A stretch of 64,000 bases of DNA from Cesiribacter sp. SM1 (lineage in GTDB: Bacteria > Bacteroidota > Bacteroidia > Cytophagales > Cyclobacteriaceae), in NCBI RefSeq assembly GCF_020178975.1, contig NZ_JAHXBU010000088.1:124001-188000 (forward strand). Direction: 5' to 3'. The notes beneath the pieces were generated by a model. The model saw only the letters and a list, made by a program, of their open reading frames with translations, had not been told where the DNA came from and did not search any database. Shown here in pieces: positions 18,537 through 26,719 of the stretch. The number at the start of each line of letters is the position of its first letter. Within the stretch, counting starts at the first letter, position 1. The translations under genes and the position numbers were made by a program.

Positions 18537-19757
18537 ATGAAGAAAATTTATTTGTGTGCTTTTATGGCACTGGCTGTTGCCTGCGGAAGTAACAATGAGT
18601 CTGGCCGGGAGGAAGAGCTTTCACCTGATGCCACTACGGAAAATCCTGATGATGTAAACCTGCGTTTGCAGCGCCTAAGCCTGCCACAGGGTTTTAAGAT
18701 TGAATTGTTTGCCAGCGGTATTGAAGATGCCCGTTCCATGGCCAGGGGAGACCAGGGCACCATTTTTATTGGCAACCGTGATAAAGAAAAAGTTTGGGCC
18801 GTGCGCGACGAAGATGGCGACGGTAGAGCTGATAAGAAATGGGAAATTGCCGATGGTCTGCTGATGCCAAACGGAGTAGCCTTTCGCGATGGTGATTTAT
18901 ATGTGGCAGAGGTAAACCGGGTGTTGCGCTACCGCGATATTGAATCGCAGCTCGATAACCCGCCGCAACCTGAGGTGGTGTATGACCAGTACCCCAGCGA
19001 GAGGCACCATGGCTGGAAATATATTGCATTTGGGCCCGATGGCATGCTATACGTACCGGTAGGTGCACCCTGCAACATCTGTAATTCAGAAAAAGAGATC
19101 TATGCAACCATTACACGCCTTAATCCCGATGGCGGGCAACCAGAGATCTATGCCAGGGGAGTACGAAATACTGTAGGCTTTGACTGGCATCCACAAACAG
19201 GGGCCCTTTGGTTTACTGATAATGGTGGCGATAACCTGGGAACTGCCATGGCGAAGGCTGGTAAAATTCCGGAAGATCAGGAAAAAGAATATACAGATAA
19301 TAACCCTGCAGGTGAGCTTAACCGTGCACCACAGCAGGGCCTGCACTTTGGTTACCCCTTTTGCCATGCTGGCGAGATTGTGGATCCTGAGTTTGGCAGC
19401 GAAGGCGACTGTGCAAAATATACTTCACCTGCACAAAAGTTAGGCCACCACGTAGCTCCGCTGGGCATGAAATTTTATACGGGCAGCCAGTTTCCCCAGG
19501 AATACCAGAACCAGATTATTATTCCGGAACATGGCAGCTGGAACCGCACAAAGAAAAATGGCTACAGGTTAACCACAGTAAAACTGAATGAGCAGGGAGA
19601 GGCTACCAGCTATGAGCCTTTTATTACCGGCTGGCTCGATGAGGAATCGCAGGAGGCCTGGGGGCGTCCGGTAGATCTTCTTGTGCTGCCTGATGGCTCA
19701 ATGCTTATCTCTGATGATTTTGCTGGAGCTATTTACCGTGTTAGCTACGAGGGCTAA
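18537..19757 (+). CDS. PQQ-dependent sugar dehydrogenase-like lipoprotein
   Basis: A 406-residue lipoprotein (lipobox ALAVAC, Cys16) with a six-bladed propeller of the glucose/sorbosone dehydrogenase family: LPQGFKIELFASGIEDARS, DGDGRADK, SERHHGWKYIAFGPDGMLYVPVG, ARGVRNTVGFDWHP and GWLDEESQEAWGRPVDLLVLPDG are its repeated blade motifs. The HHGW and GVRN segments are the usual cofactor and active-site regions. It would oxidise sugars in the periplasm. The start at 18537 is preferred over the TTG two codons upstream. The gene is single, and its terminator is shared with the convergent yfiT-like gene. Confidence 0.88.
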   Translation: MKKIYLCAFMALAVACGSNNESGREEELSPDATTENPDDVNLRLQRLSLPQGFKIELFASGIEDARSMARGDQGTIFIGNRDKEKVWAVRDEDGDGRADKKWEIADGLLMPNGVAFRDGDLYVAEVNRVLRYRDIESQLDNPPQPEVVYDQYPSERHHGWKYIAFGPDGMLYVPVGAPCNICNSEKEIYATITRLNPDGGQPEIYARGVRNTVGFDWHPQTGALWFTDNGGDNLGTAMAKAGKIPEDQEKEYTDNNPAGELNRAPQQGLHFGYPFCHAGEIVDPEFGSEGDCAKYTSPAQKLGHHVAPLGMKFYTGSQFPQEYQNQIIIPEHGSWNRTKKNGYRLTTVKLNEQGEATSYEPFITGWLDEESQEAWGRPVDLLVLPDGSMLISDDFAGAIYRVSYEG

Positions 19758-19776
19758 TTATTCGGATTAGTCCGGA

Positions 19777-19818
19777 ATAAACCAGAAAGGTGCCTGCACA
19801 GGCACCTTTCTGGTTTAT
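19777..19818. terminator. Bidirectional terminator hairpin
   Basis: ATAAACCAGAAAGGTGCCTG (19777-19796) and its perfect 20-base reverse complement (19799-19818) are separated by two bases. It lies between two convergent genes, and the A/T ends give U-tracts in both directions. Confidence 0.85.
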
Positions 19819-19831
19819 AGCTATTGGTAAT

Positions 19832-20389
19832 TTAACTGCCGGTAGTTATCCAGCCTTTTCTTTGTATCAGCCCTTGTATGTGTGCATAATGATGGCGGCA
19901 GTGCCAGTCGTATAAACCCATAACAGTATCAAGCCGGAAGGTTTTCTGCGATTCCGGATGAAAATATTCCCTGCTTAATTGCTCCTGGGTAAGGCCTTCC
20001 AGCAGGTAGGTCCATTTTGCATGCAGGGCATGCAGGTAGGTAAGCGAGAGGCCAATGGGCGCCCGGCGGCTATCGAACAATTCTGCCCAGCGGTCTTCAT
20101 GATAAGCCTTAATGGTTGGCGTATTTTCTGTCAGTGTCCATTTATAACGGATGTAGGCATTGGTATGACTATCGGCCAGGTGATGTATAACCTGCCGTAC
20201 GCTCCAGCCACCAGGCCGGTACTGGGTGTCCAGCTGTTCCTTGCTTAAGTTCTTAACCAGGGTTTCGAGTTTGGCCGGATATTCCTTAATTTCTTTTATC
20301 CACCCCGTTAGCTGTGTGCGTGTAATTGCAGAAGGAGCCTGGTAATGCCCGATCGGGTAGCGCAGTTGTTCAAGTTGGTCGTTTATCAT
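19832..20389 (-). CDS. YfiT/DinB-superfamily bacillithiol transferase
   Basis: A 185-residue four-helix-bundle enzyme. Family marks are RYPIGHYQAP at residues 10-19, GGWSVRQVIHHLADSHTNAY with the first metal-binding His, and WHCRHHYAHI near residue 160 carrying the other His ligands. YfiT/BstA proteins conjugate bacillithiol to electrophiles using a divalent metal; its presence suggests that the organism makes bacillithiol, as many Cytophagales do. The gene is single and convergent with the sugar dehydrogenase gene. Confidence 0.9.
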   Translation of the reverse strand: MINDQLEQLRYPIGHYQAPSAITRTQLTGWIKEIKEYPAKLETLVKNLSKEQLDTQYRPGGWSVRQVIHHLADSHTNAYIRYKWTLTENTPTIKAYHEDRWAELFDSRRAPIGLSLTYLHALHAKWTYLLEGLTQEQLSREYFHPESQKTFRLDTVMGLYDWHCRHHYAHIQGLIQRKGWITTGS

Positions 20390-20611
20390 GGGGGAGGATA
20401 TTTAAATTTTCAGCAAAAGTTACTAAAAAAAGCATAACTCAAAATGCTATACCGTTTTTTCATGTGGATGTTAAGAACGCTACAGGCCGTACTTTAGGTA
20501 TATTGTTATAAATAAACGACTTATTTATATTGAATATATTACATTCTTAAGCCTGCGACCAAAGGTAAACGTATATAGAGTGGTTAAACATCAAATTCTA
20601 TCTCTATTAGT

Positions 20612-21004
20612 ATGACCATTGCTAAAACTCCTCAGTACGAGCTTTCAGTATCCAAAGAAAAAAACAGGGCTTACCTGCGCATCATCGGCTTCTGGAGAAA
20701 TCCAGAACAGGTAGCTGACTACTTAAAGCATTGGGAAAGCGCCATTTCTGCACTTAAGCCAGGATTTACGCTTCTTACCGATGCCAGGGAAATGAAAATA
20801 CATCCGGCATCAGTACGTAAAATTCATGAGGATGCACAGCAAATAATCATCAAAGCCGGGGTGCTCAAAGTGGCAGAAATACAAAAAGACATGATTGCAG
20901 AAATGCAGCTGGATGGTGTATCAGGCGAAACAAATATGCCTAAGAGAAATTTCACCGATCAGCAGGAGGCAGAGCAGTGGCTGAATAACCTGCACCTGGC
21001 ATAA
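20612..21004 (+). CDS. Conserved hypothetical protein, STAS/SpoIIAA-like fold
   Basis: A 130-residue cytosolic protein with no signal peptide. The order strand (YELSVSKEKNRAYLRIIGFW), helix (ADYLKHWESAIS), strand with FTLLTDAREM, helix (ASVRKIHEDAQQII) and a final helix resembles the SpoIIAA/STAS-like proteins common in Bacteroidota. The TDAREM turn is where STAS domains carry a conserved Asp. No catalytic motif is evident. It is preceded by 222 non-coding bases and stands alone. The role is unknown; regulatory binding is only a guess from the fold. Confidence 0.65.
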   Translation: MTIAKTPQYELSVSKEKNRAYLRIIGFWRNPEQVADYLKHWESAISALKPGFTLLTDAREMKIHPASVRKIHEDAQQIIIKAGVLKVAEIQKDMIAEMQLDGVSGETNMPKRNFTDQQEAEQWLNNLHLA

Positions 21005-21086
21005 CTTAACAGTGTTTGTTCATAGTGAGCCCGGCCATTGGTCGGGTTTATTGTTGCCTGGTGCTGGTGAATGGCCTGTTGGTAAT

Positions 21087-21416
21087 TCACTGCTGTGGAT
21101 TAAACTTTTCTTTACCTATGAGCAAATCACGGAAAAGCAGAAAATATGAGGCCAGTGAATAGAAAGGGTAGGTAAAGGTTGCTGGTTTGTTTCGTTCAAA
21201 AAACGTATGACCCACCCATGCAAAGCCATAACCAAGCAGGGGCATAAGCCAGAGTAACCACCATGTTTGTGTGATTAGCGCTAGTACAAGTACCATAATC
21301 ACCAGCCCTGTGCCTATAAAGTGCAGCCGGCGACTCACCGGGTTAAGATGCTCCTGCAGGTAGTAGGGGTAAAACTCGCCTAAGCTGTTGAACTGTGGCA
21401 CACTTTTCTTTGCCAT
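21087..21416 (-). CDS. DUF962 / Mpo1-like membrane protein
   Basis: A 109-residue protein beginning FNSLGEFYPYYLQEHLNPVSRRLHFIGT, the DUF962 pattern (here residues about 9-36) with a His in EHLNP and another in RLHFIG, followed by two or three membrane spans and GHTFFERNKPATF near residue 70. Yeast Mpo1, of the same family, is an iron-dependent dioxygenase in alpha-oxidation of 2-hydroxy fatty acids; whether this protein does so is unproven. Length is typical of bacterial members. A terminator separates it from the upstream DUF2911 gene. Confidence 0.82.
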   Translation of the reverse strand: MAKKSVPQFNSLGEFYPYYLQEHLNPVSRRLHFIGTGLVIMVLVLALITQTWWLLWLMPLLGYGFAWVGHTFFERNKPATFTYPFYSLASYFLLFRDLLIGKEKFNPQQ

Positions 21417-21446
21417 TAAATGCTTCGTTTTCCTTAATATAAAAAA

Positions 21447-21472
21447 GAACCCCCTGTTTTAAAAGGGGGTTC
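21447..21472 (-). terminator. Terminator of the DUF2911 gene
   Basis: GAACCCCCT (21447-21455) pairs with AGGGGGTTC (21464-21472). Read on the minus strand the stem is followed by TTTTTTAT. Confidence 0.8.
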
Positions 21473-21517
21473 AGGTATACAGCTTTTTTTAAATTTGTGC
21501 TGTTTCAGGAATGCTAT

Positions 21518-22060
21518 TTATTGAAAAGTTACTGGTATGTCTACGCCGGTGCGATCCCACATCATTTTCAGTACTACATCACTGGCAGTCTGTTCGAATT
21601 CCATGGTAAAGGGCTCATAAACAGTCTGCAGTTGCTTGGTGGGTACTGTAAAGCGCAGCAGGTCTTTGCTGTCGTCGTAGCGGTAAGCACCCCACTGGCC
21701 GGGCTCCTTGTTCAGAATTATGGTCCACTTATCTTTTTCGGGGATGCTGAAAATTGTGTAGGTACCTGCAGGAACACGGTTTCCTGCCAGCATAATGTCG
21801 CCGGTGGTGGTAAGCTCTGTTGCTTCGTTGGCACCAGTACGCCATACTTTGCCAAAGGGTACCAATTCGCCAAATATATTGCGCCCGCGTTTCTGGGGGC
21901 GTCCGTATGTAATTTTTACATAGGTATCCTCCGGAGATTTAAAGGTGATCATCTCGAGCGGACTTGGCCTAAGCTTCAGGGCTTCCTGAGCCATTACTTC
22001 CTGACCAAGCAAACAAAGGAGCAGAAGGAGCAGGGTGTAAAAAAACGTTTTCTTTATCAT
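21518..22060 (-). CDS. DUF2911 exported protein
   Basis: A 180-residue protein with a signal peptide ending near residue 24 (QEVMAQ). Its mature part has the DUF2911 signature: SPLEMITFKSPEDTYVKITYGRPQKRGR, then FGKVWRTGANEATELTT and VPAGTYTIFSIPEKDKWTIILN. This is a beta-sandwich family restricted mostly to Bacteroidota and of unknown function; some members carry several copies. Here there is one copy, followed by its own terminator. It is divergent from the dCMP deaminase gene. Confidence 0.85.
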   Translation of the reverse strand: MIKKTFFYTLLLLLLCLLGQEVMAQEALKLRPSPLEMITFKSPEDTYVKITYGRPQKRGRNIFGELVPFGKVWRTGANEATELTTTGDIMLAGNRVPAGTYTIFSIPEKDKWTIILNKEPGQWGAYRYDDSKDLLRFTVPTKQLQTVYEPFTMEFEQTASDVVLKMMWDRTGVDIPVTFQ

Positions 22061-22135
22061 CTCTCTTTATAGTTTTATGTTACTTTACAGCTTCTGAGCA
22101 AAGTAACTAAAAATTTTCATCCGCAAAAACCTGCT

Positions 22136-22618
22136 ATGAGCCGACCTGCTTTCGACGATATTTTCATGGAGCTGGCTGTTAATCTTGCCAAGCGTTCTCA
22201 CTGTGTAAAGCGGCATGTGGGGGCAGTGCTGGCAAAAGATACCCGCATTATATCTATTGGTTATAACGGCCCCCCTGCGGGTACTCATAATTGCGATGAA
22301 GAATGGCCGGAAACCGGATGCGCCCGCGACAGGAAGGGGAGTTGCACCCTTGCCCTGCATGCAGAGCAGAATGCGATTATTTATGCAGTAAAAAATAATG
22401 CGAACGTTGAAGATGCAACTTTATATGTAACCCTGGCACCCTGCCTGGCCTGCGCCCGTATCATTTACAGCACCGGCATCAGCAAGGTGGTATACCTGCA
22501 TTCCTATGCCGAGTATAAAGGAATAGAATTAGAGGAAGGCGTGGACTTTCTGCAGCGGTTTGGCGTGCAGGTTGAACGCTACAGGGGCAATCTTAGCAAT
22601 GTAACACATATGATTTAG
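22136..22618 (+). CDS. dCMP deaminase family protein
   Basis: A 160-residue zinc enzyme of the ComEB/dCMP deaminase group. The zinc site is formed by HAEQNAI near residue 82 (His, catalytic Glu) and PCLACAR near residue 109 (two Cys); an additional upstream segment HNCDEEWPETGC fits the second metal or regulatory site of dCMP deaminases. The early SIGYNGPPAGTHNC is the nucleotide-binding loop. The enzyme would convert dCMP to dUMP for thymidylate synthesis. It is single, with a strong terminator. Confidence 0.9.
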   Translation: MSRPAFDDIFMELAVNLAKRSHCVKRHVGAVLAKDTRIISIGYNGPPAGTHNCDEEWPETGCARDRKGSCTLALHAEQNAIIYAVKNNANVEDATLYVTLAPCLACARIIYSTGISKVVYLHSYAEYKGIELEEGVDFLQRFGVQVERYRGNLSNVTHMI

Positions 22619-22650
22619 CATCGTGCTGAAGAGGAATACCAGTAAATGGA

Positions 22651-22690
22651 AAGGGGCGGATGCTGGTTTATTGATCAGCATCCGCCCCTT
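22651..22690. terminator. Strong terminator between convergent genes
   Basis: AAGGGGCGGATGCTG (22651-22665) and CAGCATCCGCCCCTT (22676-22690) form a perfect 15-bp stem. The T-tract is weak on both sides. Confidence 0.75.
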
Positions 22691-22717
22691 CTCTGTTTAA
22701 TAGGTATTGATAAAACC

Positions 22718-23176
22718 TTAGCGATCAAGCACCACAGTGATCTGGTCTGTCTGGTTGCCTACAGCAACTTGCAGGGCAATTCTAAGCTCGCCATTGCTAC
22801 CGGAATAAACGCCTTCGTACATACTACCGCCACGGCTAATGCTGCGGTTGCCGCTGAAGCGGGCCTTCATGCCATAATAATCAACATCCTGGCCGGGTAC
22901 CTCCATTATCATGTCATTATCAACCCTTTGCAGCTTATCAGCGTAAAATGAAATTCCATCCTGCAGGCCAATGCGTATGCGGCTGTTACTGGTTTTGCTA
23001 ATAATAGCAGTGCCGCTGCCAGTGGCAGCTCCTCCCTTATAGGTGGTGTAGGAGTAGGTGCCCGTAATCATGGAGCTGAAATCAGGTGAGGTTTCGTCGT
23101 TATCTTCCGGGTTAGTACAGCTGACTGCTACAAAAAGAACAAGGCAGAAGGTGAAAAATAAATTAACGTAGCGCAT
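22718..23176 (-). CDS. Hypothetical lipoprotein
   Basis: A 152-residue lipoprotein with lipobox VAVSC (Cys20), followed by an acidic stretch (TNPEDNDETSPD) typical of surface-exposed Bacteroidota lipoproteins. The rest is predicted beta-rich, with a Gly/Ser-rich middle (KGGAATGSGTA) and alternating strands, resembling small lipocalin-like or META-like envelope proteins. I do not recognise the family. It is single; no neighbour hints at a role. Confidence 0.75.
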   Translation of the reverse strand: MRYVNLFFTFCLVLFVAVSCTNPEDNDETSPDFSSMITGTYSYTTYKGGAATGSGTAIISKTSNSRIRIGLQDGISFYADKLQRVDNDMIMEVPGQDVDYYGMKARFSGNRSISRGGSMYEGVYSGSNGELRIALQVAVGNQTDQITVVLDR

Positions 23177-23331
23177 AGCAATGAAATTTAGTGGTTAATA
23201 GCCTGCGGCAATTGAGCCGATGAAAGAGATTTACCAACCATCGTGCCAAACAAAGCTTAAGCTCTACAAAGTTGCAGCTGCTCTTTTTGCAGTTGTGATG
23301 TAAAAACCAGCAGCACAAGCACATTATAAAG

Positions 23332-23362
23332 AAAACCCCAGCTCGTAAAAGCCGGGGTTTTG
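23332..23362 (-). terminator. Probable terminator downstream of murB
   Basis: AAAACCCC (23332-23339) and GGGGTTTT (23354-23361) form an 8-bp stem, with an additional G-C pair beyond one mismatch toward the loop. It lies 90 bases after the murB stop on the minus strand. Confidence 0.6.
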
Positions 23363-23451
23363 AGAAGTTTGTAACTGGCTATCAAGGGTATAGCAGTGGT
23401 ATGTGATCTTACAGCTAGCTGGCTAAAAGTGCCAGATGCCGGCTATGCAGA

Positions 23452-24474
23452 TCAAATAAAATTCACTTCTGTTTCCAGCTGAATCCCGAATTTTTCTTCA
23501 ACGGATGCCTGTATGTCAGCAGCAAGCTGCTTAAGATCGGCACCCCTGGCACCTCCGTAGTTTACCAGTACGAGCGCCTGCTTTTCGTGCACACCAATCT
23601 GCGCTCTTTTATGGCCTTTCCAGCCCGACTGTTCTATGAGCCATCCGGCGGGCACTTTAACCCAATCATCGTTTTGCGGATAATTAGGCATATTAGGGTA
23701 TTGCTCCTGCAGCTTTTTAAACAGCTGTGTGTTTATTACCGGGTTCTTGAAAAAACTGCCGGCATTGCCAATCTTTTTAGGGTCTGGTAATTTGCTCTGG
23801 CGTATGCGAATTACCGCATCACTAACCGCCTTCAGGCTTAATTCTTCAATGCCCAACTCTAGCAGTGTCTTTTGTATATCGCCATAGCTGGTGTTGTAGG
23901 TATGCTTTTTATGCAACCTGAATGTTACGGATGCGATTATATATTTGTCTCTGGCCTGGGTTTTAAAAATGCTGCTTCGGTAGCCAAATTCACACTCGCT
24001 GTTGGTAAATACCCGAAGCTGGCCGCTTTCGCGCTCAACGGCTTCCAGGTGGCTGAAGGTGTCTTTTATCTCTACGCCATAGGCGCCTATGTTTTGCATG
24101 GGAGCGGCGCCTACGGTACCCGGAATAAGAGACAGATTCTCCAGACCACCCCAGCCCTGTGCAATGGTGTAAAGCACAAAGTCGTGCCAGTTCTGGCCGC
24201 CGCCCACCTTTACCCACACATGGTCCTCATCCTCCTTTTCTACACTTTCGCCGGCTATGCGGTTGAGCAATACCAGTCCCTCCGGATCCCGGGTAAAAAG
24301 AATGTTGCTGCCACCTCCCAGGATCAGGATGGGCAGCTGGCGGAACTGCTCCATTTGCAGTACCTCCTGTAGTTCTTCTACAGTTTCAACTCTACAGAAA
24401 AAGGGTGCGATGGCATCAATACCAAAGGTATTGTAGGCTTGCAGGCTTTTATTCTTTTCTATAAGCACAGACAT
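23452..24474 (-). CDS. murB: UDP-N-acetylmuramate dehydrogenase MurB
   Basis: A 340-residue FAD enzyme of peptidoglycan precursor synthesis, reducing UDP-GlcNAc-enolpyruvate to UDP-MurNAc in the cytosol. N-terminal NTFGIDAIAPFF, the FAD loop ILGGGSNILF near residue 52, LIPGTVGAAPMQNIGAYG near 118, YRSSIFK near 165, and GNAGSFFKNP near 235, containing the catalytic Ser, are all present. Presence of the YRSSIFK segment and the length fit the type I E. coli-like enzyme. It starts 23 bases downstream of the symporter gene, so the pair may be co-transcribed. Confidence 0.95.
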   Translation of the reverse strand: MSVLIEKNKSLQAYNTFGIDAIAPFFCRVETVEELQEVLQMEQFRQLPILILGGGSNILFTRDPEGLVLLNRIAGESVEKEDEDHVWVKVGGGQNWHDFVLYTIAQGWGGLENLSLIPGTVGAAPMQNIGAYGVEIKDTFSHLEAVERESGQLRVFTNSECEFGYRSSIFKTQARDKYIIASVTFRLHKKHTYNTSYGDIQKTLLELGIEELSLKAVSDAVIRIRQSKLPDPKKIGNAGSFFKNPVINTQLFKKLQEQYPNMPNYPQNDDWVKVPAGWLIEQSGWKGHKRAQIGVHEKQALVLVNYGGARGADLKQLAADIQASVEEKFGIQLETEVNFI

Positions 24475-24497
24475 GAATTCAGTTTAGCTAACAAGTA

Positions 24498-26303
24498 TCA
24501 GGCTATTTGTTTATGTTTTGCGGCGTGGCTTTCATCGCCAAAAATTTCCACTTTAGAGGAAGACCACTTCAGTAGTATAAAAGAAATGATGATGGTGCCT
24601 CCGGAAAGCATGGCGGCAGTCCAGTTCTGGAAAATCAGGTAACCAATAAAGAACAGCACAGCATAGGCCATTACAACGGCACTTAGCCAGGCCAGCACTA
24701 TCAGGGCTATGTTTGGATTACGTTCTCCGCTTCTGCGGTAGGGGCCCCAGTTGCCGATAGGCTTAACCTTATCATAAAATGCCTGCAGCTTCTCGTTGCT
24801 GGTTGGGCGTGTAAGAAAGGTAACCAGCAGCCAGCTAACAGTGGTAAAGGCAATGATAAACAAAAAGCTGCGTGGATCCTGCAGTACGGGCAGGCCCCAT
24901 GCCGGATCACTTTCGGCAAAAACCTCCTTGGTGAGCCAGTAGGCAAACAGCGGGGCAACGGTAGCCGTAATCTCGCTCCAGGCATTAAGGCGCCACCACC
25001 ACCAGCGCAAGATCAGCACCAGCCCTATACCGGCACCTGCTTCAATCAGGAACTGCCATACAGCTGCAATGGAATTGATCTGGCTGGTAACCCACAGGGC
25101 TAACAGCATGAGTAGTAAGGTGCCCAGCCTGCTGGCCAGTACCAGTTCGTTATTGCTGGCTTGTGGCTTCACAAACCTTTTGAATACATCATTAATAAGG
25201 TAGGAGGTGCCCCAGTTCAGCTGGGTAGATATGGTACTCATATAAGCCGCAAAAAAAGCCACCAGCAGCAGGCCCCGCAGACCATCGGGCAGAAAATCTT
25301 TCATGGCCATGACATAGCCCAGGCTTTTATCGGCAGGGGCAAGGTCTGGATACAGCACCAGGGCCGCCAGGCCTACCAGGATCCAGGGCCACGGGCGCAG
25401 GGCATAGTGGGCAATCTGGAAGAAAAGTGTGGCATACACAGCATTTTTTTCGTCCTTGGCCGACATCATTCTTTGGGCAATGTAACCACCACCGCCGGGC
25501 TCGTTGCCAGGATACCAGCTGGCCCACCACTGAAAACCAATAATAGCCAGAAAGCTGCTTACACCAAGGGCAAGTGTAGTTCCAATACCGCTGCCTCCTT
25601 CGCCAATGGTAGGGAAAAAGCTAAGTGTGCCGGGAGGCAGTTTTTCTACCAGCCCTTTTGCTCCACCAACCTGCTCAGCATCCAGTACAAGCCAGGCCAG
25701 CACAATACAGCCTGTCATGGCTATAATAAACTGTATCACATCCGTAAATGCTACACCAAGTAGCCCCGAAACAGAGGAGTAAACCACAACCAGTACCATG
25801 GCTGCTGCTACATACCAGAGCATTTGTTCAGGGGGTATGCCAAAGAAAATCTGCAGCAGTTTCATAAGGGCTACATTTACCCAGGCAATCACCAGGGCAT
25901 TCATAAAAACCCCCAGGTAGAGGGCCTTAAAGCCGCGCAGGAAAGAAGCAGCCGTGCCGCTGTAGCGCATTTCTATAAATTCAACATCGGTCAGGATTTC
26001 AGCTCGGCGCCAGTATTTGGCAAAGAAGAAGGTGGTGAGCATGCCGCCAATGAGCATATTCCACCACACCCAGTTCCCGGCAATACCATTTTGTGCTACC
26101 AGTTCGGTAACTGCCAGGGGAGTATCGGCAGCAAAGGTAGTTGCTACCATAGAGGTACCTGCAATCCACCAGGGCAGGTTGCGCCCACCCAAAAAGAAGC
26201 TATCAATACTTTTACCGGCCTGCTTGCTAAAGTACAATCCTATAACAAGGGTAACAATAATGAACAGACCGATCACAAGCCAGTCGGCAGTGCTTAAAAT
26301 CAT
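24498..26303 (-). CDS. Sodium:solute symporter (SSS family)
   Basis: A 601-residue polytopic protein with about 14 membrane segments. The start DWLVIGLFIIVTLVIGLYFSK, FFLGGRNLPWWIAGTSMVATTFAADTP near residue 37 and SGLLGVAFTDVIQF near residue 185 are SSS family marks. The Thr-Phe-Ala-Ala segment includes a likely sodium site. The frame is open to 26354, but the ATG at 26303 gives the normal N-terminus. Close Bacteroidota relatives are often placed beside sugar- or sialic-acid-using genes; the substrate here is unassigned. murB lies directly downstream. Confidence 0.88.
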   Translation of the reverse strand: MILSTADWLVIGLFIIVTLVIGLYFSKQAGKSIDSFFLGGRNLPWWIAGTSMVATTFAADTPLAVTELVAQNGIAGNWVWWNMLIGGMLTTFFFAKYWRRAEILTDVEFIEMRYSGTAASFLRGFKALYLGVFMNALVIAWVNVALMKLLQIFFGIPPEQMLWYVAAAMVLVVVYSSVSGLLGVAFTDVIQFIIAMTGCIVLAWLVLDAEQVGGAKGLVEKLPPGTLSFFPTIGEGGSGIGTTLALGVSSFLAIIGFQWWASWYPGNEPGGGGYIAQRMMSAKDEKNAVYATLFFQIAHYALRPWPWILVGLAALVLYPDLAPADKSLGYVMAMKDFLPDGLRGLLLVAFFAAYMSTISTQLNWGTSYLINDVFKRFVKPQASNNELVLASRLGTLLLMLLALWVTSQINSIAAVWQFLIEAGAGIGLVLILRWWWWRLNAWSEITATVAPLFAYWLTKEVFAESDPAWGLPVLQDPRSFLFIIAFTTVSWLLVTFLTRPTSNEKLQAFYDKVKPIGNWGPYRRSGERNPNIALIVLAWLSAVVMAYAVLFFIGYLIFQNWTAAMLSGGTIIISFILLKWSSSKVEIFGDESHAAKHKQIA

Positions 26304-26719
26304 AAAAATAGTTTTTGCCGAATCTACAAAAAAAGACTGATAAGCTACCGCCAAAGTACCATCCGAAGTAGAATAAAACAGCTTTTTAACTGGTTTACGT
26401 GCAGGGCGGCTCTAAAAGCTTCTGGCTTTGCTCTGCCGGCTCTATTCCTGATAAGAAAAGGCCTGATTGTTAGGTGCTTGACATGTGATATTTTATAATT
26501 CCCCGAAAGAAAACAGGAAGAAAGGTCAGGTGTAAGAATGGAAAGCCAGGCAGGAAGTTCATATGAACAGCATAACAAAAAGGAGCAGTACCAAACTGCT
26601 TTACAGGCCTGATATAAGTAAATCTATATTTTATCTGACATTCATTTAATTTATTGGCGGCACTTTGTTAATTTCAGGTGTGGTAAACAGTGGTTTAGCG
26701 GGTATTTGCCACCATTTTT
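26304..26719. other. Divergent intergenic region
   Basis: 416 bases between the symporter and protease starts. No supported gene. A small AGCAGT/ACTGCT hairpin lies at 26584-26600. No exact TANNTTTG box was found in either direction. Confidence 0.45.
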